Of a stretch of 64,000 nucleotides of DNA, positions 33,200 through 42,395 are shown piece by piece. Each line of letters begins with the position of its first letter. The first letter of the stretch is position 1. Under the pieces are notes generated by a model, which was given only the letters and a program-made list of their open reading frames with translations, searched no databases and was not told where the DNA came from. The position numbers were made by a program, and so were the translations under genes. The stretch comes from CAYJPV01 sp964372095 (GTDB lineage: Bacteria; Acidobacteriota; Vicinamibacteria; Vicinamibacterales; JAKQTR01), in NCBI GenBank assembly GCA_964372095.1, contig CAYJPV010000020.1:39776-103775 (forward strand), read 5' to 3'.

Positions 33200-34993
33200 T
33201 CAGCCGCCGGTGTGCCCCCGCAGTTGCCATACCTCGATGACGGGCCCGGGCCGCTCGAGACGTGGGTCGATCCGGGCGTCTGCGTTGTGCACGAACGGTT
33301 CGGGGCATGCCGGGGCGCACGAACCCGCGTCTATGAACGGCGAGAATGTCGCAAGCCGATCCGCCTCGCGCTCGAGGGCATCAACGAGCGGCCCGGTGTG
33401 CGCATCCCTGCGGAGCGGACGTTTCAGCAGGACATAACCCACCCCGATCCGGCGCAGCGGCTCCAGGCCCTGGCTCCCGGCAAACGCCCGGTACCCCACG
33501 TAGATCTTGTCCTCATCCAGTCCCCCGTCGCCAAGGTAGATGAGGCGATAGGCCGGGGCCGGGTACGGGTCGAGCGCCAGCCTCAACGCCACCTTCGTCG
33601 GGACAGGTCTCGCGTCCGGGCGGTTCGCCGAAAACGACTCGATCAGGCTGTCGCGCGACTGCGTGAGCGGTACCGAGTACGGCTGCACCGCGATGGACGC
33701 GCCCGGAGGGATGCGGCGTTCGACAAACCGGAGCGCCTGTGTCCGCGTATCCGCCTGCGCGAAGAACCGGCCGTCCCGCGCGCTCTGGACGCCTGCCGGC
33801 ACCGCCGACGCGACGATCAGGCCGGCGCACACGACGCCTCCGGTCCGCTTCAGGAACCTCAGGGGCACGGCCGCACCGATGCCGGCAAAGACCGAGACAA
33901 ACGGCAGGACGGGTGTCAGGTAGCGGGTGGCGGGCACGGTATTGGTCACGAACGCGAAGAACGCGACGGGGAACGCCAGCAGCAGCACCGTGCGCCGCCA
34001 TGACGTGACGGTGCCTGCAGCCAGGCCGACAACGGCCAGCACGACCGCCCCTCTGCCGATGGCGTCGTTCCACAACATGCCGGCGTACGTCGCGACGTAC
34101 GGAAACATCCCGGCGGGCGTCTCCAGCGCCCGGTCCACGACGATACGACGGTTCGCCACGATGTCGCTCAGGGCCGTCTGCGGTTCGACGAGCAGGAACG
34201 GCGAACAGGCAAAGAACAATACGCCCGCTGTGACCGCCGAGACCGCGAGGTGATACACGTACACACGCGCGGTCGTCCGGCCGCTGACGGCGATGGCGAG
34301 GATCAGCGGTGCGGCCAGGAACACCGCGTAGTAGTGAATCGAGAACGCCACGCCGCACAGCGCTGATGCCCACATCAGCTTGCGCAGCCGGGCCGGGTCG
34401 TTCGCCGACGCGTCGGCAAACCGGACGATGGCCCAGACGGCGGCGCCAATCGCCAGGGCGGCGAAGACGTCGTGCTTCACGTAGTGGGAGTCACGGACGT
34501 GGAACGGAGCGACGGCCAGGATGGCGGCCGCGGCGATCCCGGCGGCACGGCCGTAAACCCGGGACGCCAGCCGGTACGTCACCCAGACACCCGCAACGCC
34601 GAACAGGACGGACAGCACGCGGCCCGCCAGGTACACGCCGCTCGGGTCGACGAAGAACTGCTGCTGGAACGCCGCGGCCGACGAGAAGACGCCCGTCACC
34701 CATCCGCCGGCGAAGTAGGCGCCGACCCAGCCGAAGAGCACGTAGAAATAGAGCGTCGGATACAGGAAGTTGTGGGGATTCAGGTCACCTTTGGCGAATG
34801 CCAGCGCACGGGACATGATGGCCACTTCGTCGGGGTTGTAGACAGCCGGCAGCCCGAAGGTCAGCCCCAGGGTCCGGAGCCATCCTGCCGCCAGCAGCAC
34901 GGCCACCAGCCCGATCCAGGCAAGCCGGCGCCCGCGCGCGCGGAACAGTGTCACGGGCTCCGATGCAGATAGTCCTGCTTCACCGACCGCCAT
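33200..34993 (-). CDS. GT39/ArnT-like integral-membrane glycosyltransferase
   Basis: Polytopic protein of 597 residues with about 11 hydrophobic helices in the first 400 residues and a soluble C-terminal part. The first periplasmic loop holds the acidic motif VYNPDEVAIMSRAL (about residues 51-64), the GT-C catalytic region. The loop HNFLYPTLYFYVL has the aromatic pattern of the ArnT and protein-mannosyltransferase group. I choose the ATG at 34993 because GAGGAG lies eight bases upstream; in-frame GTG codons at 34996 and 35002 are alternatives. It is divergent from the similar gene at 35031. The acceptor is unknown. Confidence 0.72.
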   Translation of the reverse strand: MAVGEAGLSASEPVTLFRARGRRLAWIGLVAVLLAAGWLRTLGLTFGLPAVYNPDEVAIMSRALAFAKGDLNPHNFLYPTLYFYVLFGWVGAYFAGGWVTGVFSSAAAFQQQFFVDPSGVYLAGRVLSVLFGVAGVWVTYRLASRVYGRAAGIAAAAILAVAPFHVRDSHYVKHDVFAALAIGAAVWAIVRFADASANDPARLRKLMWASALCGVAFSIHYYAVFLAAPLILAIAVSGRTTARVYVYHLAVSAVTAGVLFFACSPFLLVEPQTALSDIVANRRIVVDRALETPAGMFPYVATYAGMLWNDAIGRGAVVLAVVGLAAGTVTSWRRTVLLLAFPVAFFAFVTNTVPATRYLTPVLPFVSVFAGIGAAVPLRFLKRTGGVVCAGLIVASAVPAGVQSARDGRFFAQADTRTQALRFVERRIPPGASIAVQPYSVPLTQSRDSLIESFSANRPDARPVPTKVALRLALDPYPAPAYRLIYLGDGGLDEDKIYVGYRAFAGSQGLEPLRRIGVGYVLLKRPLRRDAHTGPLVDALEREADRLATFSPFIDAGSCAPACPEPFVHNADARIDPRLERPGPVIEVWQLRGHTGG

Positions 34994-35030
34994 CACGTTC
35001 ACTCCTCACCTGACACGCTAGAATACTCAG

Positions 35031-36803
35031 ATGGTAGCACCACGATTGGCCGGGCGATCGACGCACGAAGCGCCCGGACTGATCGACGACGTGTCGGGAG
35101 ACCTCACCGTCCGCCAGTACTGGCTGGCACTGGGGCTGACCCTCCTGGGGGCCCTGCTGCTGCGCGGCTGTTTCGCGGTGGCCGACCCGCCCTGGCACGC
35201 GACGGTGGGTATCGTCTGGCACGACGAAGGGGCGTGGCTGCACAACGCGCGCAACAAAGCCCTCTTCGGCGTGTGGCAGACGGACCAGTGGAATCCGATG
35301 TACCTGGCGCCGGTGTTCACGGCGTTCGAGTACGTCTCATTCAGGCTGTTCGGCGTCGGCCTGTGGCAGGCGCGCCTGGTGTCGGAGCTCTTCGGTGTCG
35401 TCTCGGTCCTGTGCCTGGCCCAGGCCGTTCGGGAAACGGCGAGCCGGCGGGCGGGACTCGTCGCCGGGATCCTGCTGGCCACCAACTACGTGTGGGTCAT
35501 GTGGAACCGGGCCGCGCTCCTTGAAACGATGATGGTGAGTTTCATGGTGATCTCGGCCGCCGCGTACATCCGCGCCCAGCGGCCCGGAGCCTGGGCGTGG
35601 GGCCTCGCGGCCGGGGCCGCCGCCGTCCTGGCGTTCTTCACGAAAGCCGCCGCCGCGTTCTTTCTGGCGGCACTCGCCATCGAGGCGTTGTCCGCGGCGT
35701 GGCGCGACGGCAACCTGAGCCTGAGCCGGTTGCGTGTCCGGTCCGCCGGCGCGGCAACCCTCGCCGGCCTCGCCATCGCGGCGGCGGTGGCGATCATCTT
35801 CTTTGTGGTCCCGCACTGGCACGAAGTCCGCTTTTACAACTGGCAGATGTCGGTCACCCGGAAGCCGGAGTACACGGTGCGCGCCTTCGTCGATCGTGCG
35901 TCCTGGTTTCCCGTCCTCCACGACTTCTTCACCCGGATGTGGGTGCTCACGCTCCTGGCCACAGCGGGGCTTGCGGGCCTGGTGGTTCGCTGGCGGGCCG
36001 CGTCTCCGCTCGAGCGGCTGAGTCTCCTCTGGATCGGCCTCGGCTGCCTGGAACTGCTCGTCCACGACGTGGGGAACGAACGGCGGCTGGTGTTCCTCAT
36101 CCCGCCGATGGTGGTGATGGCGGCGCTGGTGCTGGCGCGCGAACGCCGCTTGTTGCCGCCGGCGTTGTCGCGCCTGTCGCGCACGCGTGCCCTGGCCCTG
36201 GCCCCGCTGGTCCTGGCCGCGTTCTACCTGCTCGCCGGCGCGGCCGTTCGCCTGGGTTTCCTCTACGAGGTGCGCCCGGCTGTCAGGCTGGGCGCGGCCG
36301 TCGCCGTCGTGGCCGCCGCCCTCGTGTACGCGACGTGGCCGCGCTTCCTGGCCTGGTGCGCGCGGGGGCCGTGGTCACCGGCGGCCGCGGCGGCGCTCGT
36401 GGCTGTCATCGCGACAGGTGATCTGGCGCAATACGCGCAGTGGCTGCACGTACGGACCGACGCCAACTACAGGGCCATGGTGGACATCGGGCGGTGGTTG
36501 CCGCCCGACACGCTCGTGCATGGCAAACTGGCGAACGGGCTGGCGCTCGAGAGCCGCATCCGTCCGGTCTTCGTCGGGACCGGTTTCGGCAACTTCGCCG
36601 ATCGGCTGCACCGTCCGGACATCCGGTACGCGCTGACCTACACACGTCCGCGACCGGCGTACGAAGGCCGGATCATGCTGGACGTGCTCGCGCACCGTCC
36701 GTGGCGCACCGTCAGGCGTTTCCCCGTCGCCGAGTCCACGAGCGGCCGCGACGAAGCCGCACTCATCGAGTTCACGGATTGGATCCCGGAGCGCCCCAGA
36801 TAG
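35031..36803 (+). CDS. GT39/ArnT-like integral-membrane glycosyltransferase
   Basis: Protein of 590 residues with about 11-12 membrane helices. The catalytic-type acidic motif IVWHDEGAWLHNARNKAL lies near residues 64-81. The helix-loop segment TNYVWVMWNRAALLETMM and FTKAAAAFFLAAL fit GT-C enzymes that use polyprenyl-phosphate sugars. The C-terminal 130 residues are mainly soluble. A TAGAAT hexamer sits only seven bases before the ATG, suggesting a leaderless or very short-leader mRNA. No ribosome-binding site is present. Confidence 0.72.
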   Translation: MVAPRLAGRSTHEAPGLIDDVSGDLTVRQYWLALGLTLLGALLLRGCFAVADPPWHATVGIVWHDEGAWLHNARNKALFGVWQTDQWNPMYLAPVFTAFEYVSFRLFGVGLWQARLVSELFGVVSVLCLAQAVRETASRRAGLVAGILLATNYVWVMWNRAALLETMMVSFMVISAAAYIRAQRPGAWAWGLAAGAAAVLAFFTKAAAAFFLAALAIEALSAAWRDGNLSLSRLRVRSAGAATLAGLAIAAAVAIIFFVVPHWHEVRFYNWQMSVTRKPEYTVRAFVDRASWFPVLHDFFTRMWVLTLLATAGLAGLVVRWRAASPLERLSLLWIGLGCLELLVHDVGNERRLVFLIPPMVVMAALVLARERRLLPPALSRLSRTRALALAPLVLAAFYLLAGAAVRLGFLYEVRPAVRLGAAVAVVAAALVYATWPRFLAWCARGPWSPAAAAALVAVIATGDLAQYAQWLHVRTDANYRAMVDIGRWLPPDTLVHGKLANGLALESRIRPVFVGTGFGNFADRLHRPDIRYALTYTRPRPAYEGRIMLDVLAHRPWRTVRRFPVAESTSGRDEAALIEFTDWIPERPR

Positions 36804-36829
36804 GGGCCGCACGCGAGGCGCAGTCGAAC

Positions 36830-38236
36830 ATGACGCATCCATGGGTACGTCGCCTCGTGACGGCCGCCCGGCACGGTTGCCGGCGACCGGGGCTGGTCAT
36901 CCTGATGGTGACCCTGGCCGCGGCGTCCCTGCACATCGGCGGGTTCAGCGCCCGCGGCGTCCGTCCGCGGATTGTCCGTGGGGACGCCGTCCACTACTAC
37001 GTCTACGCGCGGTCGCTCGTGTTCGATCACGACCTCGACTTCGAGAACGACTACACCAGTCTCTACACGCTCGACTTCGCCGTCGAACCTCCGCCGCCAG
37101 GCTTCACGTTCGAGTTCGGGCGCACGCCAACCGGCCGGGTCCGCAACTACATGGCCGTGGGGACGCCCCTGACGTGGATGCCGCTCTATCTCGGCGTATC
37201 AGGCGCCGTCGCAATCTGGAACTGGAGCGGCGGCCAGTACCCGCTCGACGGGTACGGCCTGCTGTTCCAGCTGGTGCCCACGATCACCGGCATGGCGGCC
37301 GCCGGCCTGGGGCTGTGGTTTGCGTTCCTGCTCTGCACGGACGTGGCGCCGGCCCAGGACGCACTGGTGGGCACGCTGGTCGCGTTCGCCGGTACGAGCT
37401 ACCTCTACTACATGCTGGTTGCCCCATCGTATTCCCACGCCATGTCGGCGTGTGTCTCATCAGGGCTGTTTCTGTACTGGTGGAGAACGCGAGACCGCAC
37501 AGACGCCAGGCGGTACGCCGTCCTGGGCGCGATCGGCGGCCTGCTTACCCTCGTGCGCTGGCAGGACGGGCTGGCCCTGTTCGTCGTGGTCTTCGATGTC
37601 GTCGCGCAAGGCCGAAGCCTGCCAGCCTGGCGGACACCCATGGTCTTCGCGGGAACCCGCCTGGCCGCCGCCGGGCTCACGGCCCTCGTGGCCTTCACGC
37701 CCCAGATCCTGGCGTGGCAGTACCTGTACGGTCAGCCGTTCACGATTCCCCAGGGCGGCGATTTCATGAAATGGTCCGCCCCGGCCATCGGGTCGGTCCT
37801 GTTCTCCCCGTTCAGAGGGCTCTTCTCCTGGACCCCGATTGCCGCGGCCAGTCTGGTGGCCATCCCGTGGCTGTGGCGGCGGTCGCCACGCCTGGCTGTC
37901 ACCTGTGCGTCGTTCGTGTTCGCCAGCATCTATGTGAATGCCGCGGTGGCGGACTGGTGGGCAGGCGAGGCGTTCGGCGCGCGGCGTTTTCTGTCCTGCT
38001 TTCCGATGATGGCCCTGGGCGTCACCGTTCTGATCGGCAGCGCCGGCCGGCGGCAGACGACGGCCCGCATAGCGGCAGCCACGCTCGTGGCCGCCAACCT
38101 GCTCCTGCTCCTGCACTACGAGCTGTTCATGCTGGGATATCGCTCGCTGGCCGCGTACCCCGACACGTGGAAGACCCTGTGGGTGGACCGGTTCATCACG
38201 CCGGTCAGGCTCGTGATGGAGGTCTTCTCACGGTAG
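36830..38236 (+). CDS. Polytopic membrane protein, probable GT-C-type glycosyltransferase
   Basis: Protein of 468 residues with about ten hydrophobic helices. It has the loop motif VRGDAVHYYVYARSLVFDHD (about residues 48-67), with an aspartate in the position of the GT-C catalytic residue. Later come SPFRGLFSWTPIAAASL and WWAGEAFGARRFLSCFP, patterns seen in uncharacterised bacterial membrane glycosyltransferases. It follows the GT39-like gene by 26 bases and is probably cotranscribed. Function beyond membrane glycosyl transfer cannot be claimed. It converges on the HEAT-repeat gene with a 22-base gap. Confidence 0.6.
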   Translation: MTHPWVRRLVTAARHGCRRPGLVILMVTLAAASLHIGGFSARGVRPRIVRGDAVHYYVYARSLVFDHDLDFENDYTSLYTLDFAVEPPPPGFTFEFGRTPTGRVRNYMAVGTPLTWMPLYLGVSGAVAIWNWSGGQYPLDGYGLLFQLVPTITGMAAAGLGLWFAFLLCTDVAPAQDALVGTLVAFAGTSYLYYMLVAPSYSHAMSACVSSGLFLYWWRTRDRTDARRYAVLGAIGGLLTLVRWQDGLALFVVVFDVVAQGRSLPAWRTPMVFAGTRLAAAGLTALVAFTPQILAWQYLYGQPFTIPQGGDFMKWSAPAIGSVLFSPFRGLFSWTPIAAASLVAIPWLWRRSPRLAVTCASFVFASIYVNAAVADWWAGEAFGARRFLSCFPMMALGVTVLIGSAGRRQTTARIAAATLVAANLLLLLHYELFMLGYRSLAAYPDTWKTLWVDRFITPVRLVMEVFSR

Positions 38237-38258
38237 GAGGCGGGGGCAGAGATCTGGG

Positions 38259-39467
38259 TCAGCGCAGCAGTTCCAGTATCTGCGCGGCGGCGCGGACCTT
38301 CGTCAGCACGACCGGTTGCTTCAGCAGGCGGCGGAGCGTCGTCAAGTCGTAGCCCTCGACGCTCTCGCCGTAACTGGCGGCCGCCAGCTCACGAAGCGCG
38401 GGATTGGGGTCGCCGGCAAATGAATCGAGGACGTTCCTGGACAACTCGGGATCGTGCGGGGCCACCAGGCGCGCGGCGGCGATGCGCACTTCCGGATCGT
38501 CACTGGCCGTCAGTTCGCGCGCGAGGTCCAGCCACGGAGCGCCTTGCCGGTTCGCCATGGCTTCTGCGGCCAGGAGCCGGATCGACGGCACCGGGTCGGC
38601 GGCCAGTGTCTCGACAACCGGCATGCCGCTCTGATCTCCGAGTCGCAGCAGGGCCCCCGCGGCTTTGGCGCGCACAAACAGACTGCGATCGGCCAGCATC
38701 GCCTTGAGTTGGGGTACGGCGGCTTCGCCACCGGTTTTCCCCAGCGCTTCGACCGCTGAAGCACGCACTTCCTGCCGTTCGTCCTGAAGGAACTGCACGA
38801 GCAGGCCGACGCCAAGCGGGCTGCCGCTCGCGCCCAGGGCGTCGATGGTCCTGGCGTGGTCGACCGACCCGCCCTGCAGGCTGGACAGCAGCGTGCGCAC
38901 CGCCTGCTCGTCTCCAGCCGCCGCGAGTGCCCGCACGGTCGCGCCCCCGGCCCGGGTTCCCTGGCTGGCCACGGGCCTGGGCCCCGCCGGTTCGCCGTGG
39001 GCCGTCAACGCGCGCCACGCTTCGACACGCGCGGTCGGATCCGTCTGCTGGGCGAGCGCCTCCTGCAGGGCCGCACGCGCGATCCGCCGCACCACCAGCG
39101 GCTCTTCGAACGCCCGCGTGCCCAGCCAGCGTTCGTAGCGATCCAACCCCCTGGCCACTCCACCGCCGAGCAGGTCGGCCTCGACGGCAAACGCGAGCGC
39201 CGCCGCGCTGCGGGGATACGCCGCCAGGAGGCGCGTGGCACGTGTCGACGCTTCGCTCGACAACCCTTGCGCGATCAGGCCCCATCCCGCCGCGATCTCC
39301 CGCGCCTCCTCGGTTCCCGGAGAGGCCTGCGCCGCGGGACGCTGGGCGGGCGCGGCCGGGCGCGTGCGCTGGGGGACGGCCGCCAGGTCCTGAACGCCGG
39401 GCAGCAGCACCGCGAGCAGTACAAGCAGAAATCGACGCACGGGCACCATCCTGAGGTAGTCAATCAT
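38259..39467 (-). CDS. Secreted or periplasmic HEAT-repeat protein
   Basis: Product of 402 residues. An N-terminal signal peptide (RRFLLVLLAVLLPGVQDLAA) and a Pro/Ala-rich segment (to about 55) are followed by helical repeats throughout. From about residue 200 the repeats are classical HEAT type (QEVRASAVEALGKTGGEAAV, LFVRAKAAGALLRLGD, PSIRLLAAEAMANR, PEVRIAAARLVAPHD). These form superhelical scaffolds for protein binding; a partner cannot be named. An ATG at 39449 is an alternative start. A -10-like TATACT at 39487-39482 (minus strand) would give a leader of only about eight bases. Confidence 0.8.
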   Translation of the reverse strand: MIDYLRMVPVRRFLLVLLAVLLPGVQDLAAVPQRTRPAAPAQRPAAQASPGTEEAREIAAGWGLIAQGLSSEASTRATRLLAAYPRSAAALAFAVEADLLGGGVARGLDRYERWLGTRAFEEPLVVRRIARAALQEALAQQTDPTARVEAWRALTAHGEPAGPRPVASQGTRAGGATVRALAAAGDEQAVRTLLSSLQGGSVDHARTIDALGASGSPLGVGLLVQFLQDERQEVRASAVEALGKTGGEAAVPQLKAMLADRSLFVRAKAAGALLRLGDQSGMPVVETLAADPVPSIRLLAAEAMANRQGAPWLDLARELTASDDPEVRIAAARLVAPHDPELSRNVLDSFAGDPNPALRELAAASYGESVEGYDLTTLRRLLKQPVVLTKVRAAAQILELLR

Positions 39468-39539
39468 GGCTGTTGATCATCAGTATACGCCCGCCGCCCA
39501 CTCGACGAAGTCCCGGGCGGCTGCACGGATGACCGTGGT

Positions 39540-39569
39540 TTGACCGGTGGACGTGAGACACCAGATAAT
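39540..39569 (+). promoter_or_regulatory. Sigma-70-type promoter for the FkbM gene
   Basis: TTGACC (39540-39545) and GATAAT (39564-39569) are separated by 18 bases, each five of six to consensus. Transcription would start near 39577 and give a leader of about 45 bases before the ATG at 39621. Confidence 0.7.
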
Positions 39570-39620
39570 GAAGGGTTCTCTGACAGCGCTGGACGACACC
39601 ATCGCTGCAGCCCGGCAGGC

Positions 39621-40661
39621 ATGACGCAGATGACCTCACACAACGACCGGCAGCGCCCCACGGATGTCTTCATCCACCCACGGTTCGACGCCCTGTACGA
39701 ACGCCACCCGCTCGTCCTCATCGACGTGGGGGCCCGGGGCGGCCTGAGAAGTCACTGGCGGCCCGCCGAGCGGCATCTGCGGCTGATCGGGTTCGAGCCC
39801 GATACACGCGAACACCAGCGACTGGTCCGGGAAACAGCGTCCAACCCGGCCGTCACGTTCTTCGACCAGGCGCTCCACAACCGCCGGGAACCGATTCGAA
39901 TCCAGGTGGCCAAAGACGCGGGGCTGACGTCCATCTACGAGCCGAACCGCGCGTTCCTCGATGCGTTTCCCGAGGCGGACCGGTTCGACATCGTGGACGT
40001 GCAGACCGTCGAAGCCGGGCCGCTCGACGACCTGCTGGACGCGCACCACATCACCGACGTCGATTTCATGAAGATCGACACGCAGGGCAGCGAGTTGCCC
40101 ATCATTCAGGGCGCCTCCCGCACGCTCGCGACCTGCGGGGTCGGTGTGGAAGTGGAAGTCGAGTTCGCCCCGATGTACGCCGGCCAGCCCCTGTTCGCGG
40201 ACGTGGACACGGCCCTGCGCGGACTCGGCTATTCCCTGTTCGATCTGAGACCCTGTTACTGGAAACGGTCGGCCGGACAGGCCTTGGGCGGCCCCCGGGG
40301 GCAGATCGTCTGGGCCGACGCGCTCTACCTGAAGGACATCGGCGGCCTCCAGGAGTACCTCGGGCGCCTGACGACGCCCGATGCGCAGAAGAGCAAGGTG
40401 TTGCGGGCGATCTCGGTCGCCCTGCTGTACGGCTACTGGGACTTCGCCATGGAGATCGCCCGACAGGCGTCCGACGTCTTCACGCCGGACGAACGGGCCG
40501 CCATCACACAGAGTCTTCAGAGCAGCGGTTCGGCCAGCCGGAAACAGTGGCGTTTTCCCGGCAGACATCAGCTGGCCGCGTTGTTCCACAGGCTGTGGCG
40601 GCGGACGCTCCTCGTCAACGACGCCTGGTCGTACGGCGGCTCGAAACTCGGCAACTGGTAG
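39621..40661 (+). CDS. FkbM-family methyltransferase
   Basis: SAM-dependent methyltransferase of 346 residues. The FkbM core shows LIDVGARGGLRSHWRPAE (SAM motif I, about residues 34-51), GFEPDTREHQRL, and DFMKIDTQGSELPIIQGA, which is the family signature. In glycan loci these enzymes usually O-methylate sugars. The last 100 residues, after LYLKDIGG, are not part of the core and lack a recognised domain. It has its own promoter and converges on the flippase gene 12 bases away. Confidence 0.85.
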   Translation: MTQMTSHNDRQRPTDVFIHPRFDALYERHPLVLIDVGARGGLRSHWRPAERHLRLIGFEPDTREHQRLVRETASNPAVTFFDQALHNRREPIRIQVAKDAGLTSIYEPNRAFLDAFPEADRFDIVDVQTVEAGPLDDLLDAHHITDVDFMKIDTQGSELPIIQGASRTLATCGVGVEVEVEFAPMYAGQPLFADVDTALRGLGYSLFDLRPCYWKRSAGQALGGPRGQIVWADALYLKDIGGLQEYLGRLTTPDAQKSKVLRAISVALLYGYWDFAMEIARQASDVFTPDERAAITQSLQSSGSASRKQWRFPGRHQLAALFHRLWRRTLLVNDAWSYGGSKLGNW

Positions 40662-40673
40662 TGCCGGCCGGCG

Positions 40674-42194
40674 TCACGACGCCGCCGCGTCACCGGCGGG
40701 CGGTTTCGGCGCATCGCCACCCCGGCGTCCCCGCCGCTGGAGCCCGCGCTGCCGCAGGTCGTTGAGCACCCTGAACTCGCCCGGGTTGAAGAAGCCGGCC
40801 AGATACAGCCCCCCCACGTCGAGGGCAACCGTCAGGAACGCCCGCGTGACGGCGCCGACGACCGGCGGCAGGGTGAAGGGCACCAGACGGTCCGTCACGG
40901 CGTAGGCCACGATGCCGGCCACGGCCACCTTGAGCAGACGGACCCATTCGTACGGAATCGGATAAGACCGCCACGACAGGGACACCGTGACGAGTGTCAG
41001 GGTCCCGTACGACAGCGTATTCGCCCACGCCGCGCCCATCAATCCGTACCTGGGAATCAGCAGGGCGTTCGCCAGGAGACTGGCGCCAGCGGCAATCCCC
41101 GTCGCCAGCGGATAGAGCCGTGTCTGCTTCGTGATGATGATCCCGATCGACCCCACCACGTAGAGCCCCTGGCACATGGCGCCCAGCGCAATCCAGGGCA
41201 CGACCGCCGCCGCCCCGTGGAACTCCGCGGCCGTGGCGATGCGAATGACGTCCGGCGCCACGGCACACAGCACGGCCACGATCATCGTCAGCATGGCGAC
41301 GATGTAGGTGGACACGGTGGCGTAGATGCGCCGGGCATCGGGTTCGTGCATCGCCCCGAGGAAGAACGGCGTCCATGCGTATTCGAAGGCGCTCAGGAAC
41401 AGCTTGGGCGCGAGGCCGAACGTGGCGCCGATCGAGTACAACCCGACGTCCCGAAGCGTGCCGTAGGCGTTGAGAAAGTACCGGTCGGCAAGGCCAATCA
41501 CCTGATGGGCGAGGCTGTGGGGGATTCGGGGAAGCCCGAAGGCGAGCACGTCCCGCAGGATGGCCCGGGAAAACACGGGCCGGATCAGCGGAGCGAACCA
41601 CCAGATCAGCGCCACCGCCAGCGCCGTGGTGATGATGGCGTCGGCCACGACCACGCCGCGCACGCCCATCCCGGCACCCACGACGAGCGCCAGCCGCAGC
41701 ACCAGGGTCCCGGCCGAACGCGCGAACGTGAACGCGATGAACTGCCGCGCTTTCTGCCCGATCCGCAGCACCTGGAGCGGGATGAAGAAGAACCCGCCAA
41801 CGAACGTGTTCACGACCGTCAGGGCGATCAGGACGCCGTGCTGGCTCGATCCGAACAGGACGCCGCTGAACCAGTTGGCGGCGGCGACCGATCCGGCCAC
41901 GCACAGACCGTTCAGCGCGAGCAGAAAGAAGAAGATCGTGCTGGCCAGCCGCTGGCGCGCCCGAACGTCCGCGCAGTCGAAGAACAGGCGCATGAACGCG
42001 GTGTCGGCGCCCCACCGGAACGCGATCTTGGCCACGGCCTCGATTGTGACCAGCATGGCGAGGACGCCGTAGTCGGACGGCGTCAGGAAGCGCGTGTAGA
42101 TGGGCAGCAGCAGCAGGCTGACCACGGACGTGGCGATATCCCCGAGACCGTAGACGGCGACGCTGCCCAGCAGGCTCTTCAGGCGTGCAAACAC
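40674..42194 (-). CDS. Wzx-like polysaccharide flippase (MOP superfamily)
   Basis: Integral membrane protein of 506 residues with about 12-14 helices, of the RfbX/Wzx branch of the MOP exporters. These flip undecaprenyl-diphosphate-linked repeat units to the periplasm. The N-terminus VFARLKSLLGSVAVYGLGDI and LLPIYTRFLTPSDYGVLAML are typical (the LPxYTRxLxPxDYG pattern). I place the start at the GTG at 42194, where the conserved N-terminus begins; the frame stays open to 42359 with Arg/Pro-rich residues unlikely to be coding. The C-terminal 35 residues are basic and disordered-looking. It would serve the surrounding glycan genes. Confidence 0.88.
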   Translation of the reverse strand: MFARLKSLLGSVAVYGLGDIATSVVSLLLLPIYTRFLTPSDYGVLAMLVTIEAVAKIAFRWGADTAFMRLFFDCADVRARQRLASTIFFFLLALNGLCVAGSVAAANWFSGVLFGSSQHGVLIALTVVNTFVGGFFFIPLQVLRIGQKARQFIAFTFARSAGTLVLRLALVVGAGMGVRGVVVADAIITTALAVALIWWFAPLIRPVFSRAILRDVLAFGLPRIPHSLAHQVIGLADRYFLNAYGTLRDVGLYSIGATFGLAPKLFLSAFEYAWTPFFLGAMHEPDARRIYATVSTYIVAMLTMIVAVLCAVAPDVIRIATAAEFHGAAAVVPWIALGAMCQGLYVVGSIGIIITKQTRLYPLATGIAAGASLLANALLIPRYGLMGAAWANTLSYGTLTLVTVSLSWRSYPIPYEWVRLLKVAVAGIVAYAVTDRLVPFTLPPVVGAVTRAFLTVALDVGGLYLAGFFNPGEFRVLNDLRQRGLQRRGRRGGDAPKPPAGDAAAS

Positions 42195-42267
42195 GGAAAG
42201 TGTTCTCGCAAGACGGCGGTCGAGGGCGGACGACCTGATTGTGGGACACGAACGGTGGGCACGGTGG

Positions 42268-42297
42268 ATTATAGGGGCGGCTCGCGGGCGCGCGCAA
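42268..42297 (-). promoter_or_regulatory. Putative promoter of the flippase gene
   Basis: A perfect -10 hexamer TATAAT (42273-42268, minus strand) is preceded after 18 bases by TTGCGC, a weak -35. Transcription would start near 42261 and leave a leader of about 65 bases before the GTG start at 42194. Confidence 0.5.
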
Positions 42298-42395
42298 CCT
42301 CCGGGCGCGCCGCCGGCGGGGACTTGCGCACCACGAATCCGCGTGCCGACGACGCCCATGGGTTATCATCGTCTGTCGATTTGCAGGCCTCTGAA

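Noticed and set aside
32158..33320. Open frames on the minus strand opposite the repeat protein.
   Set aside because: Their apparent repeats are reflections of the coding repeats. The plus strand has the signal peptide, promoter and terminator.
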